From: Xylocopilactobacillus apis
GTDB taxonomy: Bacteria; Bacillota; Bacilli; Lactobacillales; Lactobacillaceae
Assembly: GCF_033095965.1 (NCBI RefSeq)
Contig: NZ_AP026801.1
Span: 1,694,001 to 1,758,000 of the forward strand
Direction of reading: 5' to 3'
DNA: 64,000 bases
A model generated the notes under the pieces. It made no database searches, was not told the origin of the DNA, and saw nothing but the letters and a program-made list of their open reading frames with translations. A program made the position numbers and the translations under genes. Positions within the stretch are counted from its first letter, which is position 1. Each line of letters begins with the position of its first letter. Below are positions 27,411 to 35,772 of this stretch, in pieces.

Positions 27411-28286
27411 ATGGAAATTCGTGTCTTACAATACTTCTTAGCTGTCGTAGAAGAAAAAAATATCAGTCGTGCTTCACAAAAATTACACGTGTCTCAACCC
27501 AATGTCTCACGTCAACTTAGAGAGCTCGAAGAAGAATTAGGAATCACTTTATTTGATCGAGGCGGCCGCCAAATCGAATTAACTGAAAGCGGCGAATACC
27601 TTGCAAATCAAGCACGTCAAATTTTATCATTAGTCAACAAGACCGAGGACAATCTTCAAAATCCGGGAGAACTGACAGGAACTCTTACTATCGGAAGCGG
27701 TGAATCTCAGACAATAATGTCAATAATAGAAGTTATCAAGTCGATGAGATCTTTATATCCGAGAATTAAAGTCAATTTAGTTAGTAATAACGCTGACGAA
27801 GTTCAAAAAAATTTATTAACTGGATTGTTTGATTTTGGGGTTGTAATGGAACCCAATGACAAACAAAAATTTGAATTTATCAGTCTTCCAGGTGATGTTG
27901 AATGGGGGCTTTTAGTGCGAAATGATTCTCCTTTAGCTAAAAAAAAGCATCTTAATCCGCCTGATTTTAACAATCTTGAATTAATTATCTCCCAGCAGCG
28001 AGGAGTTGAAACTCTGCTAAAAGATTGGTTGGGTACCAGTCAAGCTCATTACAAGATCATTGCCACTTACAATCTATTGTATAATGCTTCACTTTTAGTT
28101 GCTGCTGGAATGGGGGCGGCTCTGGCTTTCAATGGAATTATTAATACCAGGGGCAGCAATTTAAAATTTATTCCGCTTAATCCGCGGCAAACCGCCCAAA
28201 GTAGCTTAATTTGGAGTCGCAGTACTACTTTATCGAACGTGGGAAAAGTATTTTTAAAACAAGTCAAAGAGTCATTAGGTAAATAA
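27411..28286 (+). CDS. LysR-family transcriptional regulator
   Basis: 291 residues. The N-terminal winged HTH (MEIRVLQYFLAVVEEKNISRASQKLHVSQPNVSRQLRELEEELG) is textbook LysR; an effector-binding domain follows from about residue 90. RBS AGGAGATC. It is convergent with the MFS gene (stops are adjacent at 28286/28287) and divergent from the small membrane-protein cluster. It may control either the MFS/flavodoxin operon or that cluster. Confidence 0.93.
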   Translation: MEIRVLQYFLAVVEEKNISRASQKLHVSQPNVSRQLRELEEELGITLFDRGGRQIELTESGEYLANQARQILSLVNKTEDNLQNPGELTGTLTIGSGESQTIMSIIEVIKSMRSLYPRIKVNLVSNNADEVQKNLLTGLFDFGVVMEPNDKQKFEFISLPGDVEWGLLVRNDSPLAKKKHLNPPDFNNLELIISQQRGVETLLKDWLGTSQAHYKIIATYNLLYNASLLVAAGMGAALAFNGIINTRGSNLKFIPLNPRQTAQSSLIWSRSTTLSNVGKVFLKQVKESLGK

Positions 28287-29459
28287 TCAAGAATTCTTCT
28301 TTTTCTTGAAATAGGGATTCAACATAATGATAACAATAGCTATCACTAAAAGTATTTCGGTCGCCAACAATGAGCTTTTAGTTCCCCACGTAGTAATAAA
28401 TTTCCCGGCAATCATTGAGCCAAACGTTGTTCCTAAATTAGCGCCCGTAATAAACAAGCCGTTGGCTAAATCGGGACTTTCTTTCAAAGCATCATTCATA
28501 ATGTACTGGTTTAAATTCTGATCAATTCCCGCAAATGTCCCCATAATTAAAATTAAGATGAAACTTAAAAATAAATTCTGATTTAAAAAATAAATTATTA
28601 AATAGGGCACTAACATCACAATCGGCAAATCCACTAATACTTTATGCGGGTTACTTGCTAAAAGGCTCCCGGCAAGTCCGTTTCCTAAAACATTAGCCAA
28701 ACCATACACTAACAATAGAGCGCTGATTACGACTGCTGACAATAAACTAACTTTTTCTAAAAAGTCAGATAAATAACTGTAAAATCCAAACACGGCTCCA
28801 TTTAAACAGATAATTGTGACGATTCCAATCAAGGTCTGCGGCTGAATCAACGCCTTCATTTGCGCTTTAAAACTTTGGGTATTTTGATCTTTAATGGAAA
28901 TCAAATAGACTGCACAAGCGATCAAAATCAAGGTATTAATCGCCGCAAAAGTCAGCATCACTAATCGAAAGCTTCCTAAACTAGCGATTAAATTAGCAAG
29001 AGGAACCCCTAAAACCATTCCGGCAGAAACTCCCATAAAGACGCGTGAGACAAAGCGTGAGGATTCTGCATTGTTATCAGCTATTAGGGCTGCCGTAGAC
29101 ATGGCGTATGAAACAAAAACGGGATGTAAAAATGCTGGTAATAATCGGGCTAATAATAACAATTTAAAATCCGTGATAAACGCCGAAGCAAGGCAGCTGA
29201 CAACGAATAATCCAATTGCCAGCAGCATGATTTTTTTCTTATTAAAGCGGGCTAACAATGCCGGTAAAAAAGGACCGCAAATTGCAATAATTAAGGCAAA
29301 GTAGCTAACTAGACCACCAGCCGTAGCAATGCTTACATTATACTGGCGAGAAATAATTGGCAGGATGCCCATAATTCCCATCTCAGTATTTGTTACTCCA
29401 AATGTTCCTAAAGCTAATATTAAAACTAATAAATTTTTTCTGTTTTTTGATAATTCCAT
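28287..29459 (-). CDS. MFS transporter (AraJ/arabinose-efflux-like, DHA1)
   Basis: 390 residues, 12 predicted helices. N-terminal GTFGVTNTEMGIMGILPIIS is typical of the DHA1 efflux group. Last gene of an operon with two flavodoxin-like proteins and a ferric-reductase-like protein (16-bp gap). Substrate unknown; drug, sugar or flavin-like export are all possible. Confidence 0.88.
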   Translation of the reverse strand: MELSKNRKNLLVLILALGTFGVTNTEMGIMGILPIISRQYNVSIATAGGLVSYFALIIAICGPFLPALLARFNKKKIMLLAIGLFVVSCLASAFITDFKLLLLARLLPAFLHPVFVSYAMSTAALIADNNAESSRFVSRVFMGVSAGMVLGVPLANLIASLGSFRLVMLTFAAINTLILIACAVYLISIKDQNTQSFKAQMKALIQPQTLIGIVTIICLNGAVFGFYSYLSDFLEKVSLLSAVVISALLLVYGLANVLGNGLAGSLLASNPHKVLVDLPIVMLVPYLIIYFLNQNLFLSFILILIMGTFAGIDQNLNQYIMNDALKESPDLANGLFITGANLGTTFGSMIAGKFITTWGTKSSLLATEILLVIAIVIIMLNPYFKKKKNS

Positions 29460-29474
29460 ATAATCTTCCTTATT

Positions 29475-30449
29475 TTAGTTGCTCAATTCAATTTGAGCTT
29501 CAAAAGGTTCTTGGTGACTGCTAACAAAATTAATATATTTACTATCATTGATGTGCCCAATGCGATGTAATTCTTGAAATTTACCTACTCGTCCATGGTA
29601 GAAAAACAAACTTTGATTTTTAGAATTATAATCAAGGTCCCCTTTACCCGGATCATCACCTTTCGTGTCATTTAATCTCAATTTAAAAGGCAGCTTTGCA
29701 TATTTTTCTGGATATCCGGTCGCAAAATTTTTGACATTTAATTTTTGGGGTAAATGTTTAGCGAAATCTTTTGCTGCAGCTGAATTATTTAAATATCCTT
29801 TAAAAACTTCAGAACCAGTCCTAATTGTGATGGCTGTTTTTTTAGAAGGCGTTTTTAAAACCGTCTGATTAATCCAACTCGTAATCCGTTTGGAATCGAG
29901 GTCACTAGAAGCTAAATTCAAACCTTTTTGTAAATTTACCCCGGGTACCAAGCGACGAATTGTTGCTTCTGTATTTCTAATTGCACTTGCTTCTGCCATC
30001 GAACTCGTAGTAAATGGAACAATAACTTTATGACTTAAAGTTTCTTTATTTTGAGCAAGAAACGACTGCATGGGATAAGCCATATCATTACTCCAAATTG
30101 GGAACCCGATTATAATCTTTTGATATTGATTTAAATTTTTAGGAACTCTTTTTAACTGATCAAATTGATGCTTATTCTGCTTTTCTTTCACTAATTTATT
30201 AACTTGATCATTATCAGTCGTTGGATAAGATTTTTTAGTTTTAATTTCAACTGATTCAATTCCCGGTTGCTTACCGATTGTATTAGCTAAACGGGCAGTA
30301 TTCTTGGTAAGTGAATAATAAATTAAAAGTGTCTTCTTTGGTTTAGAATGATGCACTCTACTAACATTTGAACTCTCTGGATGTTTATTTGATTGAACTG
30401 TACAAGCAGTAATCAATAAACCAACCATTAGAGCAACAATAATTGTCAA
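29475..30449 (-). CDS. Lipid-anchored flavodoxin fused to a cyclophilin-like domain
   Basis: 324 residues. Lipoprotein signal with lipobox LITAC. Residues about 38-190 are flavodoxin-like (LLIYYSLTKNTARLANTIGK for the FMN phosphate loop, IIGFPIWSNDMAYPMQSFL). The C-terminal 120 residues (ITIRTGSEVFKGYLNNSAA ... FFYHGRVGKFQELHRIGHI) look like the cyclophilin-like fold. The protein should face outside. The TTG start at 30449 gives no charged N-terminus and the frame stays open upstream (charged KQTDEKSKER), so the true start is uncertain. Confidence 0.75.
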   Translation of the reverse strand: MTIIVALMVGLLITACTVQSNKHPESSNVSRVHHSKPKKTLLIYYSLTKNTARLANTIGKQPGIESVEIKTKKSYPTTDNDQVNKLVKEKQNKHQFDQLKRVPKNLNQYQKIIIGFPIWSNDMAYPMQSFLAQNKETLSHKVIVPFTTSSMAEASAIRNTEATIRRLVPGVNLQKGLNLASSDLDSKRITSWINQTVLKTPSKKTAITIRTGSEVFKGYLNNSAAAKDFAKHLPQKLNVKNFATGYPEKYAKLPFKLRLNDTKGDDPGKGDLDYNSKNQSLFFYHGRVGKFQELHRIGHINDSKYINFVSSHQEPFEAQIELSN

Positions 30450-30478
30450 TCTTTCTTTAGATTTTTCATCTGTCTGTT

Positions 30479-31759
30479 TTACATCGTTAACCTTTCATCA
30501 AAAATGTTTTTTCTTTGAACTCCAATTTTTCTAAGCATTTTTTCAACATTAATAACCGATCTAGCTCCGCCAACTACTAGAAAGCGAGCAGATTTTACTT
30601 CAGACTTGCTAACTATTGCGGTAAGTTGATCGGGCTTTAATCTGCCAACTTGAACGTGATACTTACAGCCTTTTTGCTCTAAATCTTTAAAATAAGAATC
30701 AAAATACATTTCCTGCTCGTTAGTGACCGTCCAAATAAGTGAAATAGAACGAGTTTGATAGTACTTAGCAGCTATATTTAAAAGTGGAGCAACACCTGTC
30801 CCCATTCCGATTAATACGAGTGGTTCGTCGCTGCTTTTTACAATTGCATCAAAACGTCCAAATGGTCCTTCAGCTTTAACTGGACTGCCAAGTTTCAAAG
30901 CCGAAAGCTTGCGAGTATAATCTCCTAATTCGCGGACCGTCAAAACTACTTGATCAGATTGATCAGGTTGAGAATTTGAAATTGAGAACGGGTGAGCCTC
31001 AGTTGAAATATCTTTAAATATAAAAAAGAAATAATCTCCTGCTTTAAACGGTGGTTTATTAGATCCAAAATCGATTACAAGCCGCCGAGTTTGAGAACTT
31101 AAGGACGCATTTTCTACTAGTTTTCCCTGCCAATAATTCATTTCTAAGATCCATTTTTTCCACAAGTAACAAGCAAGCGTCAAAACGGTATAAGTATCAA
31201 AAACCAACATGAAACCAAGATGGAAATTAATTCGACCAATAAGATGAACGTGCAGCCAAATTGCAATAATGACAATCAAATTTAAACGATGAAGCCAAAT
31301 TGATAATTGATGTTTGAACACCTTTTCGAATTTTTGCTTTAACTGAGCTGCCCAGCGAAAACGATCGACAAACCAACCTGATAGAAAGATGCTGGCGTAT
31401 ATAATTCCAAAAATAAGCAAATACCATGCAATATTTCCAGTAAGTTGGATCCAATAACCCATTGAGGTCATAAATTGGTGATGAACAAAGGCTAAGATTA
31501 AAGAGCCAGCCCCTAGTAATGAATGCACAAAATATAATGAAGGCAGACCAATCAAGCGATCTAACCATCGAGGGCGCGTTGATAACAGCACTTCCGCTAA
31601 CCACCAACTGTACGCCACCAGCCCGCTATCAATAATTAAAATCTGAGTGCCAGTTGTCGTTGACATCTCGGTATTTAAAAGAAGAATTAATGGCAGTGGA
31701 AATAAAATTAGGCAAATAAACCAAACTAATTCCAACGCAACTGGATGTTTTTTTAACAT
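30479..31759 (-). CDS. Ferric-reductase-like membrane flavoprotein (FRE/NOX superfamily)
   Basis: 426 residues. About six helices to residue 200 carry His pairs placed as haem ligands (FVHSLLG, FVHHQF; LHRLNL, WLHVHLIG). Then an FAD-binding domain (HPFSISNSQ) and a NAD(P)-binding domain (LVLIGMGTGVAPLLNIA). It would move electrons from cytosolic NAD(P)H across the membrane. Lies between two extracytoplasmic flavodoxins, a likely acceptor pair (inference). Confidence 0.85.
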   Translation of the reverse strand: MLKKHPVALELVWFICLILFPLPLILLLNTEMSTTTGTQILIIDSGLVAYSWWLAEVLLSTRPRWLDRLIGLPSLYFVHSLLGAGSLILAFVHHQFMTSMGYWIQLTGNIAWYLLIFGIIYASIFLSGWFVDRFRWAAQLKQKFEKVFKHQLSIWLHRLNLIVIIAIWLHVHLIGRINFHLGFMLVFDTYTVLTLACYLWKKWILEMNYWQGKLVENASLSSQTRRLVIDFGSNKPPFKAGDYFFFIFKDISTEAHPFSISNSQPDQSDQVVLTVRELGDYTRKLSALKLGSPVKAEGPFGRFDAIVKSSDEPLVLIGMGTGVAPLLNIAAKYYQTRSISLIWTVTNEQEMYFDSYFKDLEQKGCKYHVQVGRLKPDQLTAIVSKSEVKSARFLVVGGARSVINVEKMLRKIGVQRKNIFDERLTM

Positions 31760-31768
31760 TTAATACTC

Positions 31769-32431
31769 CTAATAACCTAAGCTGTGCAGCCAAGAATCAA
31801 TTTGTTTTTGCGCGTTATCAGCTTTTTGTCCCTGAATTTCAAAACCTCCCCGAAAATCTGCCTGTGGATATTGCTGCTTTAGTGTTTCAAGCGAATCTCC
31901 CCAACCAGAACCTTCATTAGTTGAAAACGGAATAACGCTTTTATGATTTAAATCAACTGCATCCATAAAACTCCGGACAGGCATGGGAATATCACCCCAC
32001 CAGATGGGATAACCTAAAAAAATTGTTGAATACTTAGAAATTTTGGGTAAAGGACCTACAATTTTGGGTCTTGCATTACGCTGCTGTTCATTTTCTGCCT
32101 GATTGACTGTTGCCTCATAATTTTTGGGATAAGCTTTAGCAGTTCTAATTTCAAACTTTTCACCTTTGGTGACTTGTGCAATTTCATTAGCGATTCGCTG
32201 AGTATGTCCAATTTTCAAAGTCACGCCGGGGTAATTGGTGCCAGATCGTGAAAAGAAAACAATTAGTACTTTCCCTTTTTGACCAAGTTTTTTATTATTT
32301 TGACCCTTTTTGGTAACAACTACGGGACTGGTAGTAACTTTTTGATGTTCGTGACTGCGGATGAAATCGAGACTAAAGATTCCTATTAACAAAACTAATA
32401 GTCCGCTAATTAAAGCAATTTTTCTTTTCAA
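31769..32431 (-). CDS. Membrane-anchored extracytoplasmic flavodoxin
   Basis: 220 residues. N-terminal signal anchor (about residues 5-24) then a flavodoxin_4-like domain: VLIVFFSRSGTNY, IFLGYPIWWGDIPMPVRSFM and FSTNEGSGWGDSLETL. The anchor puts the FMN domain outside the cell, unusual for flavodoxins. First gene of the operon flavodoxin-FRE-flavodoxin/cyclophilin-MFS; a 10-bp gap to the reductase. Confidence 0.85.
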   Translation of the reverse strand: MKRKIALISGLLVLLIGIFSLDFIRSHEHQKVTTSPVVVTKKGQNNKKLGQKGKVLIVFFSRSGTNYPGVTLKIGHTQRIANEIAQVTKGEKFEIRTAKAYPKNYEATVNQAENEQQRNARPKIVGPLPKISKYSTIFLGYPIWWGDIPMPVRSFMDAVDLNHKSVIPFSTNEGSGWGDSLETLKQQYPQADFRGGFEIQGQKADNAQKQIDSWLHSLGY

Positions 32432-32540
32432 AACTTCCCCCTTTCAAAATTCTTCTAATATTTATTATGCGAGGATGCCTTACCTCAATCAAATACTTAT
32501 ATGTACTAGCAAAATATAACCAATTGTTATACTTTTAATC

Positions 32541-32570
32541 AAAAAAAACTCATCCTTAATTAGATGAGTT
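32541..32570 (-). terminator. Rho-independent terminator after the 62-residue gene
   Basis: Minus strand AACTCATC, loop, GATGAGTT followed by TTTTTTT, 9 bp after the small gene stop. Ends the mgtA transcript. Confidence 0.8.
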
Positions 32571-32578
32571 ATGTTTAA

Positions 32579-32767
32579 TTAGTTGTCGGATAAATTATTC
32601 AATTTTTTAAAAACATCCGTTACTGCATCGACCAACATCAGGGCTCCTGCTCCTAAAAATAAGATTGCCGGGAGTCCTTGATGACGCATAATCCACGCAA
32701 TTCCTAATAAAATCCAAGTTAGGGCAATCGATGCCTGAACTGGATAACGAATTATTTTTCTTTTCAT
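32579..32767 (-). CDS. Small two-helix membrane protein downstream of mgtA
   Basis: 62 residues: basic N-terminus, two hydrophobic helices (about 12-28 and 32-48). 12 bp after mgtA and before the shared terminator, with an AGGAGG-like RBS, so probably co-transcribed and Mg2+-regulated. It could be a small partner of the transporter; no family is recognised. Confidence 0.65.
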   Translation of the reverse strand: MKRKIIRYPVQASIALTWILLGIAWIMRHQGLPAILFLGAGALMLVDAVTDVFKKLNNLSDN

Positions 32768-32779
32768 ACTAACTACCTC

Positions 32780-35425
32780 CTACAATAGTGAACCTGTTTT
32801 CTTGATATACCAATTCTTTACAAACGTCACAAGCACAATGTATGCAACACAGGTAGCTGCCAGCAGAAACCAAAAACTTACGGGTAACGCTGTCAACTGT
32901 AAATGGCGACCAATGTTCGTAAACGGGAGAACTGAACCAAACAAGAGGGCGATTGAGGTTACCAAAGTGACAATGCCAGAAGCTCGGCTTTGAATAAACG
33001 GAATCTTTTCAGTTCGTAAAACATGAATTACTAACGTCTGAGTCCAAAGCGATTCAACAAACCACCCACTGTTGAATAGCTGAATAAATTCTTGGCGTCC
33101 AGCTCCTGCAGTTGCAGGGAAAAACTGACCAAGAACCGCAGGACAAATCACCCAATACATTGCAATATAAGTCGTAATATCAAAGACTGAACTTGTCGGT
33201 CCAATATATTTCATAAAACTGGAGATACTTTTGGCTTCCCACTTACGCGGAACTCTTAAATATTCCTGATCCATATGATCCCAAGGAATCGACAAGCATG
33301 ATAAATCGTAAATTAAATTCAATAACAACAGCTGCATCGGCTGCATTGGTAAAAATGGCAAAAACGCACTGGCGCATAAAACTGAAAATACATTACCAAA
33401 ATTAGAAGAACAAGTTGCCTTAATATATTTCATAATATTGCCAAATGTTTGTCTTCCGCCAACAACTCCTTGCTCCAAAATCATCAAATCTTTTTGCAGC
33501 AGGACAATTGAAGCCGATTGTTTAGCAATATCAACCGCTGTATCGACCGAAATTCCAACATCGGCAGATTTCATGGAAGGTGCATCATTAATCCCATCGC
33601 CTAAAAATCCGACGACGTGATTATTGTTGCGCAGAGTCTTAACAATTTGAGCCTTTTGTTCAGGAGAGACTTTGACAAAAACATTATTAACTTCAACTGC
33701 CTCAGCTAATTCTTGGTCCGTTAAATTTTGAATTTTAGCTCCCGTCAACACGTTGTCAGCATCAAAATTAATGTTGCGACATACTGCTTTGGTGACCAGT
33801 AAACTGTCACCTGTAATAATCTTTACATCAGTACCATGATCTTTTAAGGCTTGAATCGATTTAGCAGCCGTGCTCTTAGGCGGATCGAGAAATGCTAAGT
33901 ACCCTAGAAAGATCATTTCAGATTCATCTGCAACTGATAGTTCATCACCAACGCTCGGCGTCGGATAATTTTTTATAGCTAAACCGAGTACTCGCAATCC
34001 ATCCTGATTGAGATCTGCCACTTGAGTCAAAATTTGATCTTTCCACGCATCAGTTAATGGTTCATCTTTTCCTTTTGACCTTACAAAATCAGAGACCTCA
34101 AGCATTTCTTCAATTGCACCTTTAGTAATCATTTCAATCTTTCCGTCAGCTTCTTCTACAATGGTACTCATCCGGCGCCTTGAAAAATCAAACGGCAGTT
34201 CATCAACTTTTTCATACCAATCATCATCAATCGAAAGTTCACGTTCAGCCGCTTTAATGACGGCCTTATCCATTAAATTATTGAGTCCCGTCTGAAATCT
34301 GCTGTTTAGATACGCATATTTCAAGACTTGGTCTTCTTCTTGATGATTCACGTTGTAATGATATTCCAAAATAATTTTGTCTTGCGTTAAAGTCCCCGTT
34401 TTATCAGTGCAGAGAACGTCCATTGCGCCAAAATTCTGAATTGAATTAATATTTTTTACAATTGTTCCGCTTTTAGACATTCTTAGTGCCCCGCGCACCA
34501 GATTAGTCGTTACAATTACTGGCAGCATCTCAGGCGTTAAACCAACGGCTGTGGATAAACCAAACAGTAGAGCTTGACCCCAATCTCCTTTGGTTAGTCC
34601 ATTTAAAACGCAGACAATCGGTGCCATTACTGCCATAAAACGGATCAGTAGCCACGAAGTTTGACTGATGCCTAAATCAAAATTCGTTGGGGTTGGCTTG
34701 TTGTTAGTGATACTTTGCGTTACCTGACCAAAACGGGTCTCTTTACCTACAGCGATTACCATCCCCATTGCAGTACCGCTCACAACATTACTTCCCATAA
34801 ATGCAAGAGTGGGACTATCAGTAATGTTTTCATATTTACTTGCTTCGTATTCGGCATGCTTTTCAACGGGATAACTTTCCCCTGTCAATGCTGCTTGAGA
34901 AATAAAAAGATCTCGCACTTGCAATAAGCGTAAATCTGCTGGAATCATGTCCCCCGCAGCCAGTTTCACAATGTCTCCCACTACTAGGTCATCTAAAGGG
35001 ATCTCTTGCAGGTAGCCATCACGGTACACTCCGGTGGTAACTTTAACCATTGACTGAAGCTTATCTGCAGCATTATTTGATTTAACAGACTGAATTAGAG
35101 TCATAATCCCACTGGTTAGAACCATGATTGAAATAATAATGGTTCCAGTTAAATCTCGATCGGCAGGCGCCGACCATAAATAATCGGTGCAAAAGGAGAT
35201 CAGCCCTAAAATTGCAAGGACAATTGTAAATGGAGTAATAAATGCTTGGAAAAATTGAATTGAAAGCGGGGTTTTCCGCTGGTAATTAATTTTGTTGCTG
35301 CCATACTTTTCCCGCTGTTCATTCAAATCTTGTTTTTTTAATCCACTAAGTTGTGAATCAAAAATTTGCAGCACCGTTTTTGGTGTTTGTTGAGCAATCT
35401 TGATGTAATCTTTTGTTTCGTACAT
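32780..35425 (-). CDS. mgtA: Magnesium-importing P-type ATPase (MgtA/MgtB)
   Basis: 881 residues, 10 helices. Phosphorylation motif CTDKTGTLTQD, actuator TGES, hinge GDGINDAPS, and the Mg-ATPase ending (LNLIYDLSCLSIPWDHMD) support a P3B Mg2+ transporter. It imports Mg2+ when it is scarce. Control is shown by the leader: an M-box riboswitch with terminator plus a hairpin holding the RBS. Confidence 0.94.
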   Translation of the reverse strand: MYETKDYIKIAQQTPKTVLQIFDSQLSGLKKQDLNEQREKYGSNKINYQRKTPLSIQFFQAFITPFTIVLAILGLISFCTDYLWSAPADRDLTGTIIISIMVLTSGIMTLIQSVKSNNAADKLQSMVKVTTGVYRDGYLQEIPLDDLVVGDIVKLAAGDMIPADLRLLQVRDLFISQAALTGESYPVEKHAEYEASKYENITDSPTLAFMGSNVVSGTAMGMVIAVGKETRFGQVTQSITNNKPTPTNFDLGISQTSWLLIRFMAVMAPIVCVLNGLTKGDWGQALLFGLSTAVGLTPEMLPVIVTTNLVRGALRMSKSGTIVKNINSIQNFGAMDVLCTDKTGTLTQDKIILEYHYNVNHQEEDQVLKYAYLNSRFQTGLNNLMDKAVIKAAERELSIDDDWYEKVDELPFDFSRRRMSTIVEEADGKIEMITKGAIEEMLEVSDFVRSKGKDEPLTDAWKDQILTQVADLNQDGLRVLGLAIKNYPTPSVGDELSVADESEMIFLGYLAFLDPPKSTAAKSIQALKDHGTDVKIITGDSLLVTKAVCRNINFDADNVLTGAKIQNLTDQELAEAVEVNNVFVKVSPEQKAQIVKTLRNNNHVVGFLGDGINDAPSMKSADVGISVDTAVDIAKQSASIVLLQKDLMILEQGVVGGRQTFGNIMKYIKATCSSNFGNVFSVLCASAFLPFLPMQPMQLLLLNLIYDLSCLSIPWDHMDQEYLRVPRKWEAKSISSFMKYIGPTSSVFDITTYIAMYWVICPAVLGQFFPATAGAGRQEFIQLFNSGWFVESLWTQTLVIHVLRTEKIPFIQSRASGIVTLVTSIALLFGSVLPFTNIGRHLQLTALPVSFWFLLAATCVAYIVLVTFVKNWYIKKTGSLL

Positions 35426-35432
35426 AATAAAA

Positions 35433-35462
35433 AACCTCCTGACAGTTGAGTCTAAGGAGGTT
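35433..35462 (-). promoter_or_regulatory. Hairpin sequestering the mgtA ribosome-binding site
   Basis: In the mRNA AACCUCCU (35462-35455) can pair with AGGAGGUU (35440-35433) around a 14-nt loop. The second arm is the Shine-Dalgarno of mgtA (9 nt before ATG). The U run after it could also make it a terminator. Confidence 0.65.
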
Positions 35463-35504
35463 CCTACAAATAATAATAGCCGCGACTAGGGTACGGCATT
35501 AGAT

Positions 35505-35531
35505 AAAAAAATGCCGCGAATAAATCGCGGC
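35505..35531 (-). terminator. Terminator of the M-box riboswitch
   Basis: GCCGCGA/TCGCGGC stem (35513-35519, 35525-35531) followed on the minus strand by ATTTTTTT. Directly downstream of the M-box aptamer; forms the OFF state at high Mg2+ in this RNA class. Confidence 0.85.
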
Positions 35532-35551
35532 CCCCTAAAATAAATCTTTTA

Positions 35552-35688
35552 TTTTAGCACTACCCGGCGTAAAGACGTCAGTCATTAGCTACTTGGGAAA
35601 TAACCTTCGTTCGGTTATTTCTGTCCTATACATTGGCGTTTCGCAACGTTTCTGTACAGCAGCTTATGTCCGTGTAGGAGCCTCGTAT
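35552..35688 (-). ncRNA. M-box (ykoK leader) Mg2+ riboswitch
   Basis: The minus strand has the conserved M-box blocks in order: GAGGCTCC, GGACATAAGCTGCTG, GAAACGCCAATG, TAGGACAGAAATAACC with its matching GGTTATTT, then GTAGTGCTAAA. It precedes mgtA with a terminator between. Blocks are as known from ykoK leaders. Confidence 0.92.
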
Positions 35689-35772
35689 ATTTAATTAAAT
35701 CGTTCAACTTGGCAAGATTAACACGCTAAATATTGAATGTCAACAAAAATAAAAAAATTTAATTTTCTAAAA

